Counted from the stretch's first letter, positions 32,662-43,154 are shown. The stretch is 64,000 nt of DNA from Rikenellaceae bacterium (GCA_017442365.1 JAFRZW010000002.1:248001-312000), one strand, 5' to 3'. Numbers and translations are program-made. Notes: generated by a model from the sequence alone, not told the origin.

Positions 32662-35223
32662 TCAACCGCACTTCGAGTAGCCACACGACATACAAACGGG
32701 GCAACCATTCTGATATACCAGCGAATCCTCGCCACAATTCGGGCAGGCCTGCTTAGCCTTGGTGCCGTTCGAAATGTACTTCTTCAAAGCACGCTCGACG
32801 CCATTCTTCCACGTGTTGATGGTCTCGCTATCGAGGTGCAGCGACTCGATCAGTGCCACAACGTCGATGATGGGCATACCGTGGCGCAGGACGCCCGAGA
32901 TCAGTCGTGCATAGTTCCAGAACTCCTCGTCGAACAGACGCGAGATACCACCGATGGTGTTGGTGTAGCCGTAGCGGTCCTCGTATTGGAAATCGTAGCG
33001 CGAGTTACCCTCTTTGTCCTTGACTTTGATGATGTTACCCTTCTTCACCTTGCGAGGAATGTACATTGCGTCCTCCTCGATCTTACCGGTAAAGATCTCA
33101 TAGGGGCGACCGTTCACCAAGCCCACGAATGCGATCCAATCCTCCGAGCCGTTTTTGAATCGAACGACCTCAGCTTCGAGCGACTGCGGGCGGCGAATCA
33201 GCTGCTTGTGCTCCTCTTGGCACTTGCACTCGTCGTCGGCGTTCTTCTTCTTTTTCTCGATCAGTACGCCCGAGCGCGAACCGTCGCGATAGACTGTAAC
33301 GCCCTTACAGCCACACTCCCAAGCGGTCTTATATACGTCGGCAACCAGAGCCTCATTGACGCTGTTGGGCAGATTTACCGTAACCGAGATCGAGTGATCG
33401 ACCCACTTCTGAATTGCGCCCTGCATCTGTACCTTTGCAACCCAGTCGATGTCGTTTGCCGTAGCCTTGTTGTAGGGCGATGCTGCAACTAACTTATCGA
33501 GCTCTTCGTCCGAAATCGAGTTCAGATTGTCGGTGTTGTAGCCATTCACCTCCAACCAAGTGAGGAACTTATGGTGGAATACGTTGTACTCTTCGAACGA
33601 ATCACCGCTCTCGTCAACGTACGAAACCTTAACATCTTTGTCGTTGGGATTGACCTTGCGGCGACGCTTATATACGGGGCGGAACACAGGTTCGATACCC
33701 GACGTGGTCTGCGACATCAGCGAGGTGGTGCCCGTAGGTGCGATCGTAAGCATAGCCACGTTACGACGACCGTGTTTAACCATCATCTCGTAGAGTTCGG
33801 GATCGGCCTCCTTGATACGCTCGATCATCGGGTTGCCTGCCTCCTTCTCCGAGTCATACATCGGGAACTTGCCGCGCTCCGAAGCCATAATGACCGATGC
33901 GCGATAAGCCGACGTTGCCAACGTGCGCTGAACATTCACTGCGAAGTCGATAGCCTCCTGCGTACCGTAGGTCAGACCCAGAGCGGCCAACATATCGCCC
34001 TCGGCCGTAATACCCAGACCCGTACGACGGCCCTTCAATGCCTTTTCGCGGATCTTCTTCCACAAATCGAGCTCCACGCGACGAACGTCCTCGTCCTCGG
34101 GGTCGCTTGCGATCTTCGAGATGATGGCCTCGACCTTCTCCAACTCCAAGTCGATGATGTCGTCCATCATACGCATTGCCTTATTGACGTGCGACTTGAA
34201 CAGGTCGAAATCGAACTCAGCCTCAGCCGTGAAGGGGTTCTTAACGTAGCTATAAAGGTTGATAGCCAGCAATCGACAGCTATCGTAGGGGCACAGAGGA
34301 ATCTCGCCGCAGGGGTTGGTCGAAACCGTTACGAAGCCCTCGTCAGCGTAGCAGTCGGGCACACTTTCGCGGATCACCGTATCCCAGAACAGCACGCCCG
34401 GTTCAGCCGACTTCCACGCATTGTGGATAATCTTGTCCCACAACGCCTTTGCATCTATGTCCTTTTTGTAAAGCGGTTCTTCGGCGTTGATAGGGAATTG
34501 CTGGCGGTAGGGTGTTCCGCTCAGTGCGCAGCGCATAAACTCGTCGTCGATCTTGATCGAGACGTTTGCGCCCGTAACCTTACCCAAGTCGGTCTTAGCG
34601 TCGATAAAACGCTCAGCGTCGGGGTGCTTGATCGAGAGCGAGAGCATCAGTGCGCCACGGCGACCGTCCTGAGCCACCTCGCGGGTCGAGTTCGAGTAGC
34701 GCTCCATAAACGGAACGATACCGGTCGAGGTCAGTGCGCTGTTCAGTACGGGGCTACCCGTGGGACGCAGGTGCGAGAGGTCGTGGCCCACGCCACCGCG
34801 ACGTTTCATCAGCTGTACCTGCTCCTCGTCGATACGGATAATACCGCCATACGAGTCAGCGGGGTTCTTGTGGCCGATCACGAAGCAGTTCGACAACGAT
34901 GCAATTTGGAGCGTATTGCCGATACCGGTCATCGGGCCGCCCTGTGGAATGACGTAGCGGAAGTGGTCGAGCAGCTCGAATACCTCGGCAGCCGACATAG
35001 GGTTAGTGTAGCGATTTTCGATACGGGCGATCTCGTTAGCGATGCGCCAATGCATCTGCTCGGGCGAGCACTCGTAGATGTGGCCGAATGAGTCTTTCAG
35101 AGCGTACTTGCTCACCCATACGGTTGCGGCCAATTCGTCGCCTGCGAAATACTCTTTCGCGGTTGCAACTGCCTCAGCGTAAGGATACTCTTTCAGCTGG
35201 GTTGGTTTTTGATTTTCGGACAT
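32662..35223 (-). CDS. nrdJ: Adenosylcobalamin-dependent (class II) ribonucleotide reductase
   Basis: 853 residues from MSENQKPTQ at 35223; the longer frame to 35274 would overlap a hairpin in the leader. Active-site features: STNPCGEIPL with the catalytic Cys and Glu, NLYSYV, and a C-terminal zinc-finger-like tail with CPNC, CPVC and CGYSKCG that regenerates the active-site disulfide. It reduces ribonucleotides to deoxyribonucleotides using vitamin B12, with or without oxygen. I looked for a cobalamin riboswitch in the 155-bp leader and found none. folB is upstream on the same strand. Confidence 0.93.
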   Translation of the reverse strand: MSENQKPTQLKEYPYAEAVATAKEYFAGDELAATVWVSKYALKDSFGHIYECSPEQMHWRIANEIARIENRYTNPMSAAEVFELLDHFRYVIPQGGPMTGIGNTLQIASLSNCFVIGHKNPADSYGGIIRIDEEQVQLMKRRGGVGHDLSHLRPTGSPVLNSALTSTGIVPFMERYSNSTREVAQDGRRGALMLSLSIKHPDAERFIDAKTDLGKVTGANVSIKIDDEFMRCALSGTPYRQQFPINAEEPLYKKDIDAKALWDKIIHNAWKSAEPGVLFWDTVIRESVPDCYADEGFVTVSTNPCGEIPLCPYDSCRLLAINLYSYVKNPFTAEAEFDFDLFKSHVNKAMRMMDDIIDLELEKVEAIISKIASDPEDEDVRRVELDLWKKIREKALKGRRTGLGITAEGDMLAALGLTYGTQEAIDFAVNVQRTLATSAYRASVIMASERGKFPMYDSEKEAGNPMIERIKEADPELYEMMVKHGRRNVAMLTIAPTGTTSLMSQTTSGIEPVFRPVYKRRRKVNPNDKDVKVSYVDESGDSFEEYNVFHHKFLTWLEVNGYNTDNLNSISDEELDKLVAASPYNKATANDIDWVAKVQMQGAIQKWVDHSISVTVNLPNSVNEALVADVYKTAWECGCKGVTVYRDGSRSGVLIEKKKKNADDECKCQEEHKQLIRRPQSLEAEVVRFKNGSEDWIAFVGLVNGRPYEIFTGKIEEDAMYIPRKVKKGNIIKVKDKEGNSRYDFQYEDRYGYTNTIGGISRLFDEEFWNYARLISGVLRHGMPIIDVVALIESLHLDSETINTWKNGVERALKKYISNGTKAKQACPNCGEDSLVYQNGCPVCMSCGYSKCG

Positions 35224-35259
35224 AGTATATTTTTTGTTTATTGTAATTGCCAGACAACA

Positions 35260-35295
35260 AAGCACGTAACCCAACCTTACGGGGGCTACGTGCTT
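35260..35295 (-). promoter_or_regulatory. Hairpin in the nrdJ leader
   Basis: AAGCACGTA (35260-35268) and TACGTGCTT (35287-35295), a perfect 9-bp inverted repeat with an 18-nt loop, 36 nt before the nrdJ start. No T-run follows on the minus strand, so it looks regulatory rather than terminating. Confidence 0.55.
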
Positions 35296-35343
35296 ACAAA
35301 ATTGAGGATAATTTTCAAGAATTATTTCTCAGCGTGTGCGAAT

Positions 35344-35363
35344 TTATCTACAAGTTATCAACA
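35344..35363. promoter_or_regulatory. Two DnaA-box-like 9-mers before nrdJ
   Basis: TTATCTACA (35344-35352) and TTATCAACA (35355-35363), 11 bp apart in the same orientation. Each differs from TTATCCACA at one base. They lie between folB and nrdJ. Confidence 0.4.
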
Positions 35364-35378
35364 GTTTTCGCAAACGCC

Positions 35379-35732
35379 TTAACGAGTGATACCTACGGTT
35401 ACTCGTTCGATTTTGCCACCGAGCGGCGGAGCCAACTTCGAAACCTCGACCCGAACGCGCTCCACCTGCGGCCACTCAGCTTTGATGGCGTCGCCTATGC
35501 GCAGTGCAACGTTCTCCAAGATGTTCGAGGTTTGGCGCATTTGGCGAGCGACGAGCTCATAGACGTTGAGGTAATTGACCGCCTTCTGCACATCATCTTC
35601 GCGTGCGGCCTCTTCGCTCTCGGCGTCGATCTCGACCGACACCACAAAGCGGTTACCCACCTTCTTTTCCAAATCGTAGCAACCGTGCGCTGCTCGAAAC
35701 TCCATATTTTCGAGTCGAATCGTGAAAATCAT
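35379..35732 (-). CDS. folB: Dihydroneopterin aldolase
   Basis: 117 residues, normal length. FRAAHGCYDLEKKVGNRF is the substrate-binding signature, NYLNVYELV follows it, and the C-terminal part holds the general base Lys in SKLAPP. It cuts dihydroneopterin to 6-hydroxymethyl-dihydropterin in folate synthesis. It lies upstream of nrdJ on the same strand; both serve DNA precursor supply, though the 155-bp gap suggests separate control. Confidence 0.9.
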   Translation of the reverse strand: MIFTIRLENMEFRAAHGCYDLEKKVGNRFVVSVEIDAESEEAAREDDVQKAVNYLNVYELVARQMRQTSNILENVALRIGDAIKAEWPQVERVRVEVSKLAPPLGGKIERVTVGITR

Positions 35733-35813
35733 CTTCTTTTATATTATATAGGTATGTCCTACTCACTCAGTTGTGATCGGTCATTTCGCTCCGCCTCCCA
35801 ATCTGCACCCCTC

Positions 35814-35893
35814 GTGCCACTTGTGGCACTAAGCCCCTGCCTGAGGCGGGGGTTTGGGGGTGGGTCATAATTGCAACCGCCGCCAATGGCGGC
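35814..35893. repeat. Cluster of inverted repeats between folB and tyrS
   Basis: GTGCCAC-TT-GTGGCAC (35814-35829), an imperfect CCCCTGCCT/AGGCGGGGG stem (about 35835-35854) and GCCGCC-AAT-GGCGGC (35879-35893). No T-run is convincing; one or more may end tyrS transcripts. Confidence 0.5.
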
Positions 35894-35925
35894 GCATTTG
35901 CGACGCAGGTGGGGTTGAGATGAGG

Positions 35926-37209
35926 TTACTCAACCGTGATAAGGTAATAATTCTTCTTACCCTTCTGCACCAGCAGGTACTTGCCTGCGGTCAGATCCTC
36001 CTCCGTAACGGCACGCATCGGATCCGCAACCTTCTCCTTGTTGAGCGATATACCGCCACCCTGAACGAGCTTACGGGTTTCGCCCTTCGATGCGAAGACA
36101 TTGCAACGCTCGGCAACCAACTCGATGAACGGGCAACCCAGCGCTTCCTTCGATACAGTGAACTGAGGAACGCCGTCGAAAACCTGCAACAGCGTCTGCT
36201 CGTCCAGCGCGTGCAGAGCCTCAGCCGTAGCCTGACCGAACAGAATGTTCGACGCTGCAACAGCCTTCTCGTACTCCTCAGCCGAGTGGATCATCGTCGT
36301 AACCTCCTTAGCCAGACGCTTTTGCAGTACGCGCAGGTGGGGTGCCTCCTCGTGCTCGGCGATCAGCGACTCAACGGTCTCGCGGTCGAGCAGCGTGAAG
36401 ATACGAATGTAGCTCTTAGCGTCGTCGTCGCTCACGTTCAACCAGAACTGATAGAACTTGTAGGGCGAGGTGTAGCGTGCGTCGAGCCATACGTTACCGC
36501 TCTCGGTCTTACCGAACTTCGTGCCGTCGGCCTTCTTGATCAGCGGGCAGGTGATAGCGTAGGCCTCGCCACCCAACTTGCGACGGATCAACTCTGTTCC
36601 GGTGGTGATGTTGCCCCACTGGTCCGAACCGCCCAGCTGAACCTTGCAGCCGAGTGTCTCGTACAGGTGCAGGAAGTCGTAGCCCTGCAACAGCTGATAG
36701 GTGAACTCGGTGAACGACATACCGTCGCCCTCGCCATTGAAGCGCTTCTTGACCGAATCCTTGGCCATCATATAGTTTACGGTGATCATCTTACCGATGT
36801 CGCGTGCGAAATCGAGGAAGGTGAAGTCCTTCATCCAATCGTAGTTATTTACGAGCAGGGCAGCGTTCGGGGCGTCGCTATCGAAGTCGATCAGCTTCGA
36901 GAGCTGAGCCTTGATTGCCTCCTGATTGTGGCGCAGCGTCTGTTCATCGAGCAGGTTACGCTCCTGCGACTTGCCGCTCGGGTCGCCGATCATACCCGTT
37001 GCACCACCCACCAATGCGATAGGACGGTGGCCGCAACGCTGAAAATGTTTCAGGATCATAACGCCCACCAAGTGGCCGATATGCAACGAGTCAGCCGTGG
37101 GGTCGATACCCAGATAAGCGGTGGTCATCTCCTTTTCGAGTTGCTCCTTAGCTCCGGGCATAATGTCGTGGATCATACCACGCCATTCGAGTTCTTCTAC
37201 AAAATTCAT
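35926..37209 (-). CDS. tyrS: Tyrosyl-tRNA synthetase
   Basis: 427 residues. Class I motifs: HIGH as [10 protein letters not shown], and the KMSKS loop as [16 protein letters not shown] and the tyrosine-binding YDF are present, and a C-terminal S4 RNA-binding domain (about 360-420) follows. It charges tRNA-Tyr. It starts 31 bp after dnaX on the same strand, so it is probably co-transcribed. Confidence 0.95.
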   Translation of the reverse strand: MNFVEELEWRGMIHDIMPGAKEQLEKEMTTAYLGIDPTADSLHIGHLVGVMILKHFQRCGHRPIALVGGATGMIGDPSGKSQERNLLDEQTLRHNQEAIKAQLSKLIDFDSDAPNAALLVNNYDWMKDFTFLDFARDIGKMITVNYMMAKDSVKKRFNGEGDGMSFTEFTYQLLQGYDFLHLYETLGCKVQLGGSDQWGNITTGTELIRRKLGGEAYAITCPLIKKADGTKFGKTESGNVWLDARYTSPYKFYQFWLNVSDDDAKSYIRIFTLLDRETVESLIAEHEEAPHLRVLQKRLAKEVTTMIHSAEEYEKAVAASNILFGQATAEALHALDEQTLLQVFDGVPQFTVSKEALGCPFIELVAERCNVFASKGETRKLVQGGGISLNKEKVADPMRAVTEEDLTAGKYLLVQKGKKNYYLITVE

Positions 37210-37240
37210 TCTCTTGTTTGTCGTTTATTTGTTTGTATTT

Positions 37241-39037
37241 CTATTCCAATTCCAGTTCCAACGCCTTGCGCAACTTGGCCACAAGCGGGTTCTTTTCGGC
37301 CAAGTAGGCCATTCGGTCCTCGACGCGAATGGGCTTTGGGGCGCGATACTCAACCTCGGGGCGCACAATCTCCAATTCGATAGAACCGTTCACTCCGGCT
37401 GTTTCGGCCAAAAGGTGCAACACAGCACTCTTGTGGTGGCGGATCTCATCTTCGAGCACCTCGCTCTCGGCCTCGATCGTCAGGCGGTTGCCATCGACCC
37501 TCATCGTGTCGAATGCCAATGCCATACGCACACTCTGCTCGCGCAGCTTGGCAATAAAACGCTCGCGCGTGTTGGCAATCTTCTGCTCGGTCAGCGGGTC
37601 GATCGAAACCAAGGGGTTGGTTGCTGCCTGCTCTGCGCTTTCGTCCGAACTCTTCGTCGAGGCTTTGCTCAGCAGCGAGGCGAGCGACGCTCCCGAAATC
37701 GAGGTGCGCGAGGTATTCGTTGGCCGCGACGTCGGCTGTGGTACCGGTTTAGTGGTTGTAGGCTGGGGGGTGGGTTGTGCCGCAGCAGGGGCTGCGGTGG
37801 CAACGGGTTGCGGTGCGGTCGGTTGCGGTGCGGTCGGTTGTGGCTGAGGCACGGAGCTCGTAGGCTGAGCGACCGACGGAGCTACGACCGCGCCATTCAG
37901 CGGTGGCAGCTCGAACGATTCGAGATCACCTATCGGCTCATTTTTTTTTTGACTCAGTCTGCAAAGTTTCATCAGACCGAGTTCAACCGTGAGGCGTCGA
38001 TTGGTTGCCGTTCGAATCGTCGCGTCCAATTGGGCGAGCAACGTGATCGCTCCGAACAGAAATTCGGCATCACACGTGGCTGCTTGTGCGCGATAACGGT
38101 CGAGCAACGTTCCCGTAACTTCGAGCAGTGGCAACGTCTGAGCGTCGTGGCACATCAGCAGGTCGCGGCAGTGCTGAGCCAAACCCGCCATAAATGTCTG
38201 CGCCGAGAAACCGGCCGACAGCACACGGTCGAACAGCAACAACGCACGGGTGTAGTCGCCCGCCATCAGCGTCTCGACCGTGGTGAAATAGGTGTCGTAG
38301 TCGAGTACGTTGAGCGACCGAGCCACCTCGCGATACGAGAGCGACTGACCGCAGAACGAAACCGCTTTATCGAACATCGACAGTGCGTCGCGCATACCTC
38401 CATCGGCCTTTTGAGCGATCAGGTTGAGCGACTCATCGTCGTAGGTAACGCCCTCTTGCTGAGCGATATATTTCAAGTAGCCGACACTATCCTCGACACG
38501 AATACGGTTGAAGTCGAAGATCTGGCAACGCGACAGAATCGTCGGAATGATCTTATGTTTCTCGGTGGTTGCCAAGATGAAGATGGCGTGTGCGGGCGGC
38601 TCTTCGAGCGTTTTCAGGAACGCATTGAAAGCGGCAGCCGACAACATATGCACCTCGTCGATGATATAGACGCTGTAACGACCCACCTGAGGCGGGATAC
38701 GAACCTGATCCACAAGCGAGCGAATGTCATCGACCGAGTTGTTCGACGCAGCGTCCAACTCGTGGATATTGAACGAGCGGCCCTCGTTGAACGAGCGGCA
38801 CGATTCGCACTCGTTACAAGCCTCATTATCAATGGGTGAGAAACAGTTGATCGCCTTAGCGAAGATACGTGCGCAGGTGGTCTTGCCCACGCCACGCGGA
38901 CCGCAGAACAGATAGGCGTGCGCCAACTGCCCGCGCGCTATGGCATTTTTGAGTGTTGAGGTAATATGCGTTTGACCCACTACCGAAGCGAACGTAGCGG
39001 GGCGATATTTACGAGCTGATACAACAAAATTTTCCAT
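37241..39037 (-). CDS. dnaX: DNA polymerase III subunit gamma/tau
   Basis: 598 residues. AAA+ clamp-loader ATPase with Walker A GPRGVGKTT, a zinc module (CFSPIDNEACNECESC) and DEVHML; domain III follows. Residues about 390-445 are a Pro/Gln/Thr/Ala-rich linker (repeats such as PQPTAPQPTAPQ), and the last 130 residues form the tau-type tail. It loads the beta clamp and bridges the replicative polymerases. A T-rich slippery run (A8T-like TTTTTTTTTT at 37941-37950 on the plus strand) lies in the coding sequence just before the linker; programmed slippage to gamma is possible but unproven. Confidence 0.94.
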   Translation of the reverse strand: MENFVVSARKYRPATFASVVGQTHITSTLKNAIARGQLAHAYLFCGPRGVGKTTCARIFAKAINCFSPIDNEACNECESCRSFNEGRSFNIHELDAASNNSVDDIRSLVDQVRIPPQVGRYSVYIIDEVHMLSAAAFNAFLKTLEEPPAHAIFILATTEKHKIIPTILSRCQIFDFNRIRVEDSVGYLKYIAQQEGVTYDDESLNLIAQKADGGMRDALSMFDKAVSFCGQSLSYREVARSLNVLDYDTYFTTVETLMAGDYTRALLLFDRVLSAGFSAQTFMAGLAQHCRDLLMCHDAQTLPLLEVTGTLLDRYRAQAATCDAEFLFGAITLLAQLDATIRTATNRRLTVELGLMKLCRLSQKKNEPIGDLESFELPPLNGAVVAPSVAQPTSSVPQPQPTAPQPTAPQPVATAAPAAAQPTPQPTTTKPVPQPTSRPTNTSRTSISGASLASLLSKASTKSSDESAEQAATNPLVSIDPLTEQKIANTRERFIAKLREQSVRMALAFDTMRVDGNRLTIEAESEVLEDEIRHHKSAVLHLLAETAGVNGSIELEIVRPEVEYRAPKPIRVEDRMAYLAEKNPLVAKLRKALELELE

Positions 39038-39045
39038 AGCAACGG

Positions 39046-39053
39046 CAAAGATA
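39046..39053 (-). promoter_or_regulatory. -7 box very close to the dnaX start
   Basis: TATCTTTG on the minus strand (39046-39053) leaves only 8 nt to the dnaX ATG at 39037. If it is used, the message is leaderless or nearly so. The -33 box is weak (GTTG at 39076-39079). Confidence 0.45.
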
Positions 39054-39297
39054 TGAAAACTTTTTCTTTCCCGCGCAACATCGCCCTATAAAAATGTACG
39101 CACGTGCGCAGCGCGAGGCGTCAAAATGTCGCGTGCGGGGTGTCTATTCGGCACGCTTTGGCAGTCGAAAGTGTCGCAAAGTCAGTCGATTGTCAGCCTT
39201 GTATGGCAATTTGTCCGACGTGCGAAATTGGCAGTGGATTTGCACTGAATCTTTCTCGAAAAACGAAAAAAGTAACCAAAAACAGATAAGTACAACT

Positions 39298-41901
39298 ATG
39301 AACATCAATTCACTTACTATCAAGGCGCAGGAGGCTCTGCAACAGGCCTTTGCGTTGGCGCAGCGAGGAGGTCAGCAGGCTCTCGATCCGCTGCATATTC
39401 TCTCGGCGCTCATCGCCGAGGAGGATTCGCTCAGTGCATTTCTGCTGGGGCGTGTGGGGGTGAATGTCAAGCTCCTGCGCGAGAACGTACAACGTGCCGT
39501 GGCCGCTCTGCCGCAAGTGTCGGGTGCCGCGGGCGAACAATATTTTTCGCACGAGGCTTCGGCGATCGTGCAGCGTGCCATTGATTTCACCTCGACCTTT
39601 GGCGACAAGTACGCCTCGGTGGAGCACGTGTTGCTTGCGCTGGTGGCTGAACGAGGTGAGGCTCAGCGACTTTTGAAGGAGGCAGGTGCAACCGAGAAGG
39701 AGCTGAAAGCGGCCATCACCGAGTTCCGCAAGGGCGCGAAGGTCGATTCGCCCACCTCGTCGCAGGAGTTCAATGCGCTCGGCAAGTACGCCATCAACCT
39801 CAATGAGCAGGCTCGTCGTGGCAAGCTCGACCCCGTGATCGGACGCGATGAGGAGATTCGACGTGTGTTGCAGATTCTCTCGCGCCGTACCAAGAACAAT
39901 CCCATTCTGGTCGGCGAGGCAGGTGTGGGTAAAACCGCTATTGCTGAGGGTATTGCGCACCGTATTGTCGATGGCGATGTGCCCGAGAACCTGCGCTCGA
40001 AGAGTATCTTTTCGCTCGATATGGGTGCGCTGATTGCGGGTGCGAAGTACAAGGGCGAGTTCGAGGAGCGATTGAAGGCTGTGGTGCAGGAGGTGATCGC
40101 CTCGGACGGTCAGATTCTGCTCTTCATCGACGAGATTCACACGTTGGTCGGTGCAGGTAAGAGCGATGGCGCGATGGACGCTGCCAATATCTTGAAACCC
40201 GCTTTGGCACGTGGCGAGTTGCGCACGATTGGTGCGACGACGCTCGACGAATTTCAAAAATATTTCGAGCAGGATAAGGCCTTGGAGCGTCGTTTTCAGA
40301 AGGTTATGGTCGATGAGCCCTCGGTCGAGGACGCCGTTTCGATTCTGCGTGGATTGAAGGAGCGCTACGAAAACCACCACCAAGTTCGTATCAAGGACGA
40401 GGCGATTGTGGCTGCCGTTGAGTTGTCGCACCGCTACATCACGTCGCGTTTTCTGCCCGACAAGGCGATCGACTTGGTTGATGAAGCGGCGGCACGTCTG
40501 CGCCTCGAAATGAACTCTGTGCCTGAGGAGATCGACACCCTCGACCGTCGTGCGCGACAGATCGAGATCGAGCGAGAGGCTATTCGTCGTGAGGGCGATG
40601 AGCAACGTGTCGAGGAGCTTACGCACGAGTTGGACGATCTGAATGCGCAGCGTAGTGCGTTGCGTGCCAAGTGGCAGGGCGAGCGCGATCTGTTGCAGCA
40701 GATACAGTCGAACAAGGAGTCGATCGAGCGTTTGAAGGTCGAGGCGGCGGAGGCTGAGCGCAGTGGCGACTATGGTCGTGTGGCGGAGATTCGTTACGGC
40801 AAGATCCGCGAGGCAGAGCAGAAGATCGACGCTCTGCAACGAGAGCTTGAATTGGCTGGTGCGAATGGCTCGATGATCAAGGAGGAGGTTGATGCTCAGG
40901 ACGTTGCCGAGGTGGTTTCGAAATGGACGGGCGTGCCCGTAACGCGAATGTTGGCAAGCGAGCGCGAGAAGTTGCTCAATATGGAGCGCGAGCTGCACCG
41001 CCGTGTGGTTGGTCAGCAGGAGGCTATCGAGGTGATTTCGGACGCCGTGCGTCGTTCGCGTGCGGGGTTGAGCGATGGTCGTCGCCCGATCGGCTCGTTC
41101 ATCTTCCTCGGCACGACGGGCGTGGGTAAGACCGAGCTGGCGAAGGCGCTGGCGGAGTTCCTCTTCAACGACGAAAATATGATGACCCGTATCGATATGA
41201 GCGAGTATCAGGAGCGCCACGCTGTGTCGCGTCTGATCGGTGCGCCTCCGGGATATGTGGGTTACGACGAGGGCGGACAACTGACTGAGGCTGTGCGCCG
41301 TAAGCCCTACTCGGTGGTGCTGTTGGAAGAGATCGAGAAGGCGCACCCCGACGTGTTCAATATCCTTTTGCAGGTGTTGGACGACGGTCGTCTTACGGAC
41401 AACAAGGGGCGCACGGTCGATTTCCGAAATACGATAATCATTATGACCTCGAATATGGGTTCGCACCTGATTCAGGACCGTTTTGCGAAGGCGATTGAGG
41501 AGGGTGGCGAGGTGCCGATGCAGACCGTCGAGCAGACCCGCGACGAGGTGGTCGAACTGCTCAAAGCGACCCTCAAACCGGAGTTTCTGAACCGTATTGA
41601 CGAGATCGTGATGTTCACGCCGCTCTCGCGTGGGGAAGTCGAACAGATTGTCGATCTGCAACTGCGCTCGGTCGAGAAGATGTTGAGTGCCAACGGAATA
41701 CGTTTCGTGGTTACGAAGGCTGCCCGAGCGTGGATTGCCGAGGCGGGCTACGATCCGATGTTCGGAGCGCGTCCCGTCAAGCGAACGATCCAGCGATATG
41801 TGATCAACGATCTGTCGCGACGTATCCTTGCGGGTGAGGTCGATCGTTCGCGTCCGATTCGCATTGATGCTACGAATGAAGGTTTGACCTTCGAGAATTA
41901 G
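39298..41901 (+). CDS. clpB: ATP-dependent disaggregase ClpB
   Basis: 867 residues from [10 protein letters not shown] at 39298, which matches the normal ClpB N-terminus; longer in-frame starts add unrelated sequence. Clp-N double repeat (1-140), first AAA+ module with GEAGVGKTA, the coiled-coil middle domain (about 400-525, rich in Arg/Glu), second AAA+ module with GTTGVGKTE and [13 protein letters not shown], and a D2-small domain. With DnaK it pulls proteins out of aggregates after heat stress. The 260-bp upstream region holds the palindrome CGCACGTGCG at 39099 but no clear consensus promoter. Confidence 0.96.
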   Translation: MNINSLTIKAQEALQQAFALAQRGGQQALDPLHILSALIAEEDSLSAFLLGRVGVNVKLLRENVQRAVAALPQVSGAAGEQYFSHEASAIVQRAIDFTSTFGDKYASVEHVLLALVAERGEAQRLLKEAGATEKELKAAITEFRKGAKVDSPTSSQEFNALGKYAINLNEQARRGKLDPVIGRDEEIRRVLQILSRRTKNNPILVGEAGVGKTAIAEGIAHRIVDGDVPENLRSKSIFSLDMGALIAGAKYKGEFEERLKAVVQEVIASDGQILLFIDEIHTLVGAGKSDGAMDAANILKPALARGELRTIGATTLDEFQKYFEQDKALERRFQKVMVDEPSVEDAVSILRGLKERYENHHQVRIKDEAIVAAVELSHRYITSRFLPDKAIDLVDEAAARLRLEMNSVPEEIDTLDRRARQIEIEREAIRREGDEQRVEELTHELDDLNAQRSALRAKWQGERDLLQQIQSNKESIERLKVEAAEAERSGDYGRVAEIRYGKIREAEQKIDALQRELELAGANGSMIKEEVDAQDVAEVVSKWTGVPVTRMLASEREKLLNMERELHRRVVGQQEAIEVISDAVRRSRAGLSDGRRPIGSFIFLGTTGVGKTELAKALAEFLFNDENMMTRIDMSEYQERHAVSRLIGAPPGYVGYDEGGQLTEAVRRKPYSVVLLEEIEKAHPDVFNILLQVLDDGRLTDNKGRTVDFRNTIIIMTSNMGSHLIQDRFAKAIEEGGEVPMQTVEQTRDEVVELLKATLKPEFLNRIDEIVMFTPLSRGEVEQIVDLQLRSVEKMLSANGIRFVVTKAARAWIAEAGYDPMFGARPVKRTIQRYVINDLSRRILAGEVDRSRPIRIDATNEGLTFEN

Positions 41902-41932
41902 TTAGATAGATTAATTTTAATTGTTGTTGCGA

Positions 41933-41967
41933 CGAGGGTGCGACCTGCGGGTTGTGCCCTCGTTTTT
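41933..41967 (+). terminator. Terminator of clpB
   Basis: CGAGGGTGCGACC pairs with GGTTGTGCCCTCG (G-U pairs allowed), followed by five T. Confidence 0.8.
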
Positions 41968-42016
41968 GCATTTTGGGTGAGCGAGGTTTGCCCTTCGAGC
42001 CTAACCCCTGCCAATT

Positions 42017-42054
42017 AAAAAGCCGCACTCCACGTGGGGTGCGGCTCTCTTTTT
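42017..42054. terminator. Bidirectional terminator between clpB and the DUF4837 gene
   Basis: AGCCGCAC (42021-42028) and GTGCGGCT (42039-42046) pair, with A-run on the left and T-run on the right. Confidence 0.8.
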
Positions 42055-42069
42055 CAACAAACACAAACT

Positions 42070-43113
42070 TTATTCTGCCTTGGTTGCGTTCTCGGTTGCG
42101 GGGGCAGCTGCGGGAGCGTCCTCGGGGAACGAGATCAGATAGCGCAAGTGCTCCAACTCGCGCATATAGTTACGCTTGGGGAGCTTGGGCGAATAGACAT
42201 AACAATCGAGCGTAACGACCTCATTTGTAGTGGTATTGACGGTCGTGTAGCTCACGAACGGGCCACCCATAAAGTCGTTGGCTACGTCCCAGAAACCGCG
42301 CAACTCGGCCCACAGACGACCCTCGCTGCGGAAGGTGCGATAGTCGGGGTCGTAGATCTCGGCGGTGGTCATATACGAGCCGTCCGACGGACCGGGGATC
42401 AGCGCGGCGTAATTGTTTCGAGCAGCGAGCAGTGCGTCGTGCGAGAGGTCTTTCGGGCCGGTGTAGGGGTACGAATAGATGAAGAAACCCATACTCGACT
42501 GAGGCATTTCGAACGAGATCCAAGCGAAGTCATCGGTCTGATTGCGAAGAACATAACCCTTAGGAACGTTGAACGTAATGCCGAATTTGTCGTGCAGCAG
42601 CTGCAACAGACCCTTGTCGTAGTGTCGCTGACCGTAGGCGATCGTGCGGTCGCGCTCGGTCGATTCGAGCACCTGCAACAACATCTGACGGTTGGCATCG
42701 ACGAAGGCGGTTGCCGACTTCAAGTTGGGAGCTGTGAGTTGCAGAATCACCTGTGGCGACGAGAAGCGGTCGTACTGCACGCTCAGTCCTGCCTCCGAGT
42801 GCTCGGGGTTGATGTCGATATCGAGGATATTGCGATGGCGCTGCACGAGGTTCTTGAATCCCGAAGGCAGCGTGCGCAGCAGATCAAACAGCGGCTCGGT
42901 CTGGTTCAGCACGGGCACGGGCGACTGCAACACAGCACGCAACGTATCGCCCAACTCGCCCTGCCACTCATCGTTCTCGGCGATGACGATCAGTTCGTAG
43001 GGTGAGCCCTGCGAAACGGGACGGTCGAAGTTGTCGGCGGTCTTGAATGCGTCGCACGAACTGAGGGTCGCGATTGCAACAGCGACAGCAAGAAGTTTCG
43101 AAATGATTTTCAT
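42070..43113 (-). CDS. DUF4837-family lipoprotein
   Basis: 347 residues. Lipoprotein signal ending LSSC (Cys20). The mature part (SPYELIVIAENDEWQGELGD, VPVLNQTEPLFDL and later RNNYAALIPGPSDGSYMTT) matches DUF4837, a family found in Bacteroidota with no known activity. It ends in an Ala/Thr/Glu-rich tail. Own promoter at 43155-43186 and terminator at 42017-42054. Function unknown. Confidence 0.85.
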   Translation of the reverse strand: MKIISKLLAVAVAIATLSSCDAFKTADNFDRPVSQGSPYELIVIAENDEWQGELGDTLRAVLQSPVPVLNQTEPLFDLLRTLPSGFKNLVQRHRNILDIDINPEHSEAGLSVQYDRFSSPQVILQLTAPNLKSATAFVDANRQMLLQVLESTERDRTIAYGQRHYDKGLLQLLHDKFGITFNVPKGYVLRNQTDDFAWISFEMPQSSMGFFIYSYPYTGPKDLSHDALLAARNNYAALIPGPSDGSYMTTAEIYDPDYRTFRSEGRLWAELRGFWDVANDFMGGPFVSYTTVNTTTNEVVTLDCYVYSPKLPKRNYMRELEHLRYLISFPEDAPAAAPATENATKAE

Positions 43114-43154
43114 TATGGTATGGTTTTTAATGTTTGTATTCGAATTTTGTATGA

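Noticed and set aside
35224..35378. Cobalamin riboswitch before the B12-dependent reductase
   Set aside because: The characteristic B12 box and surrounding stems are not visible; only a simple hairpin is present.
37941..37950. Frameshift in dnaX at a T10 run
   Set aside because: The frame continues intact on both sides, so it is not a broken gene; it remains only a possible slippage site.
39310..41661. 783-residue minus-strand ORF
   Set aside because: Antisense to clpB, whose AAA+ motifs are intact.
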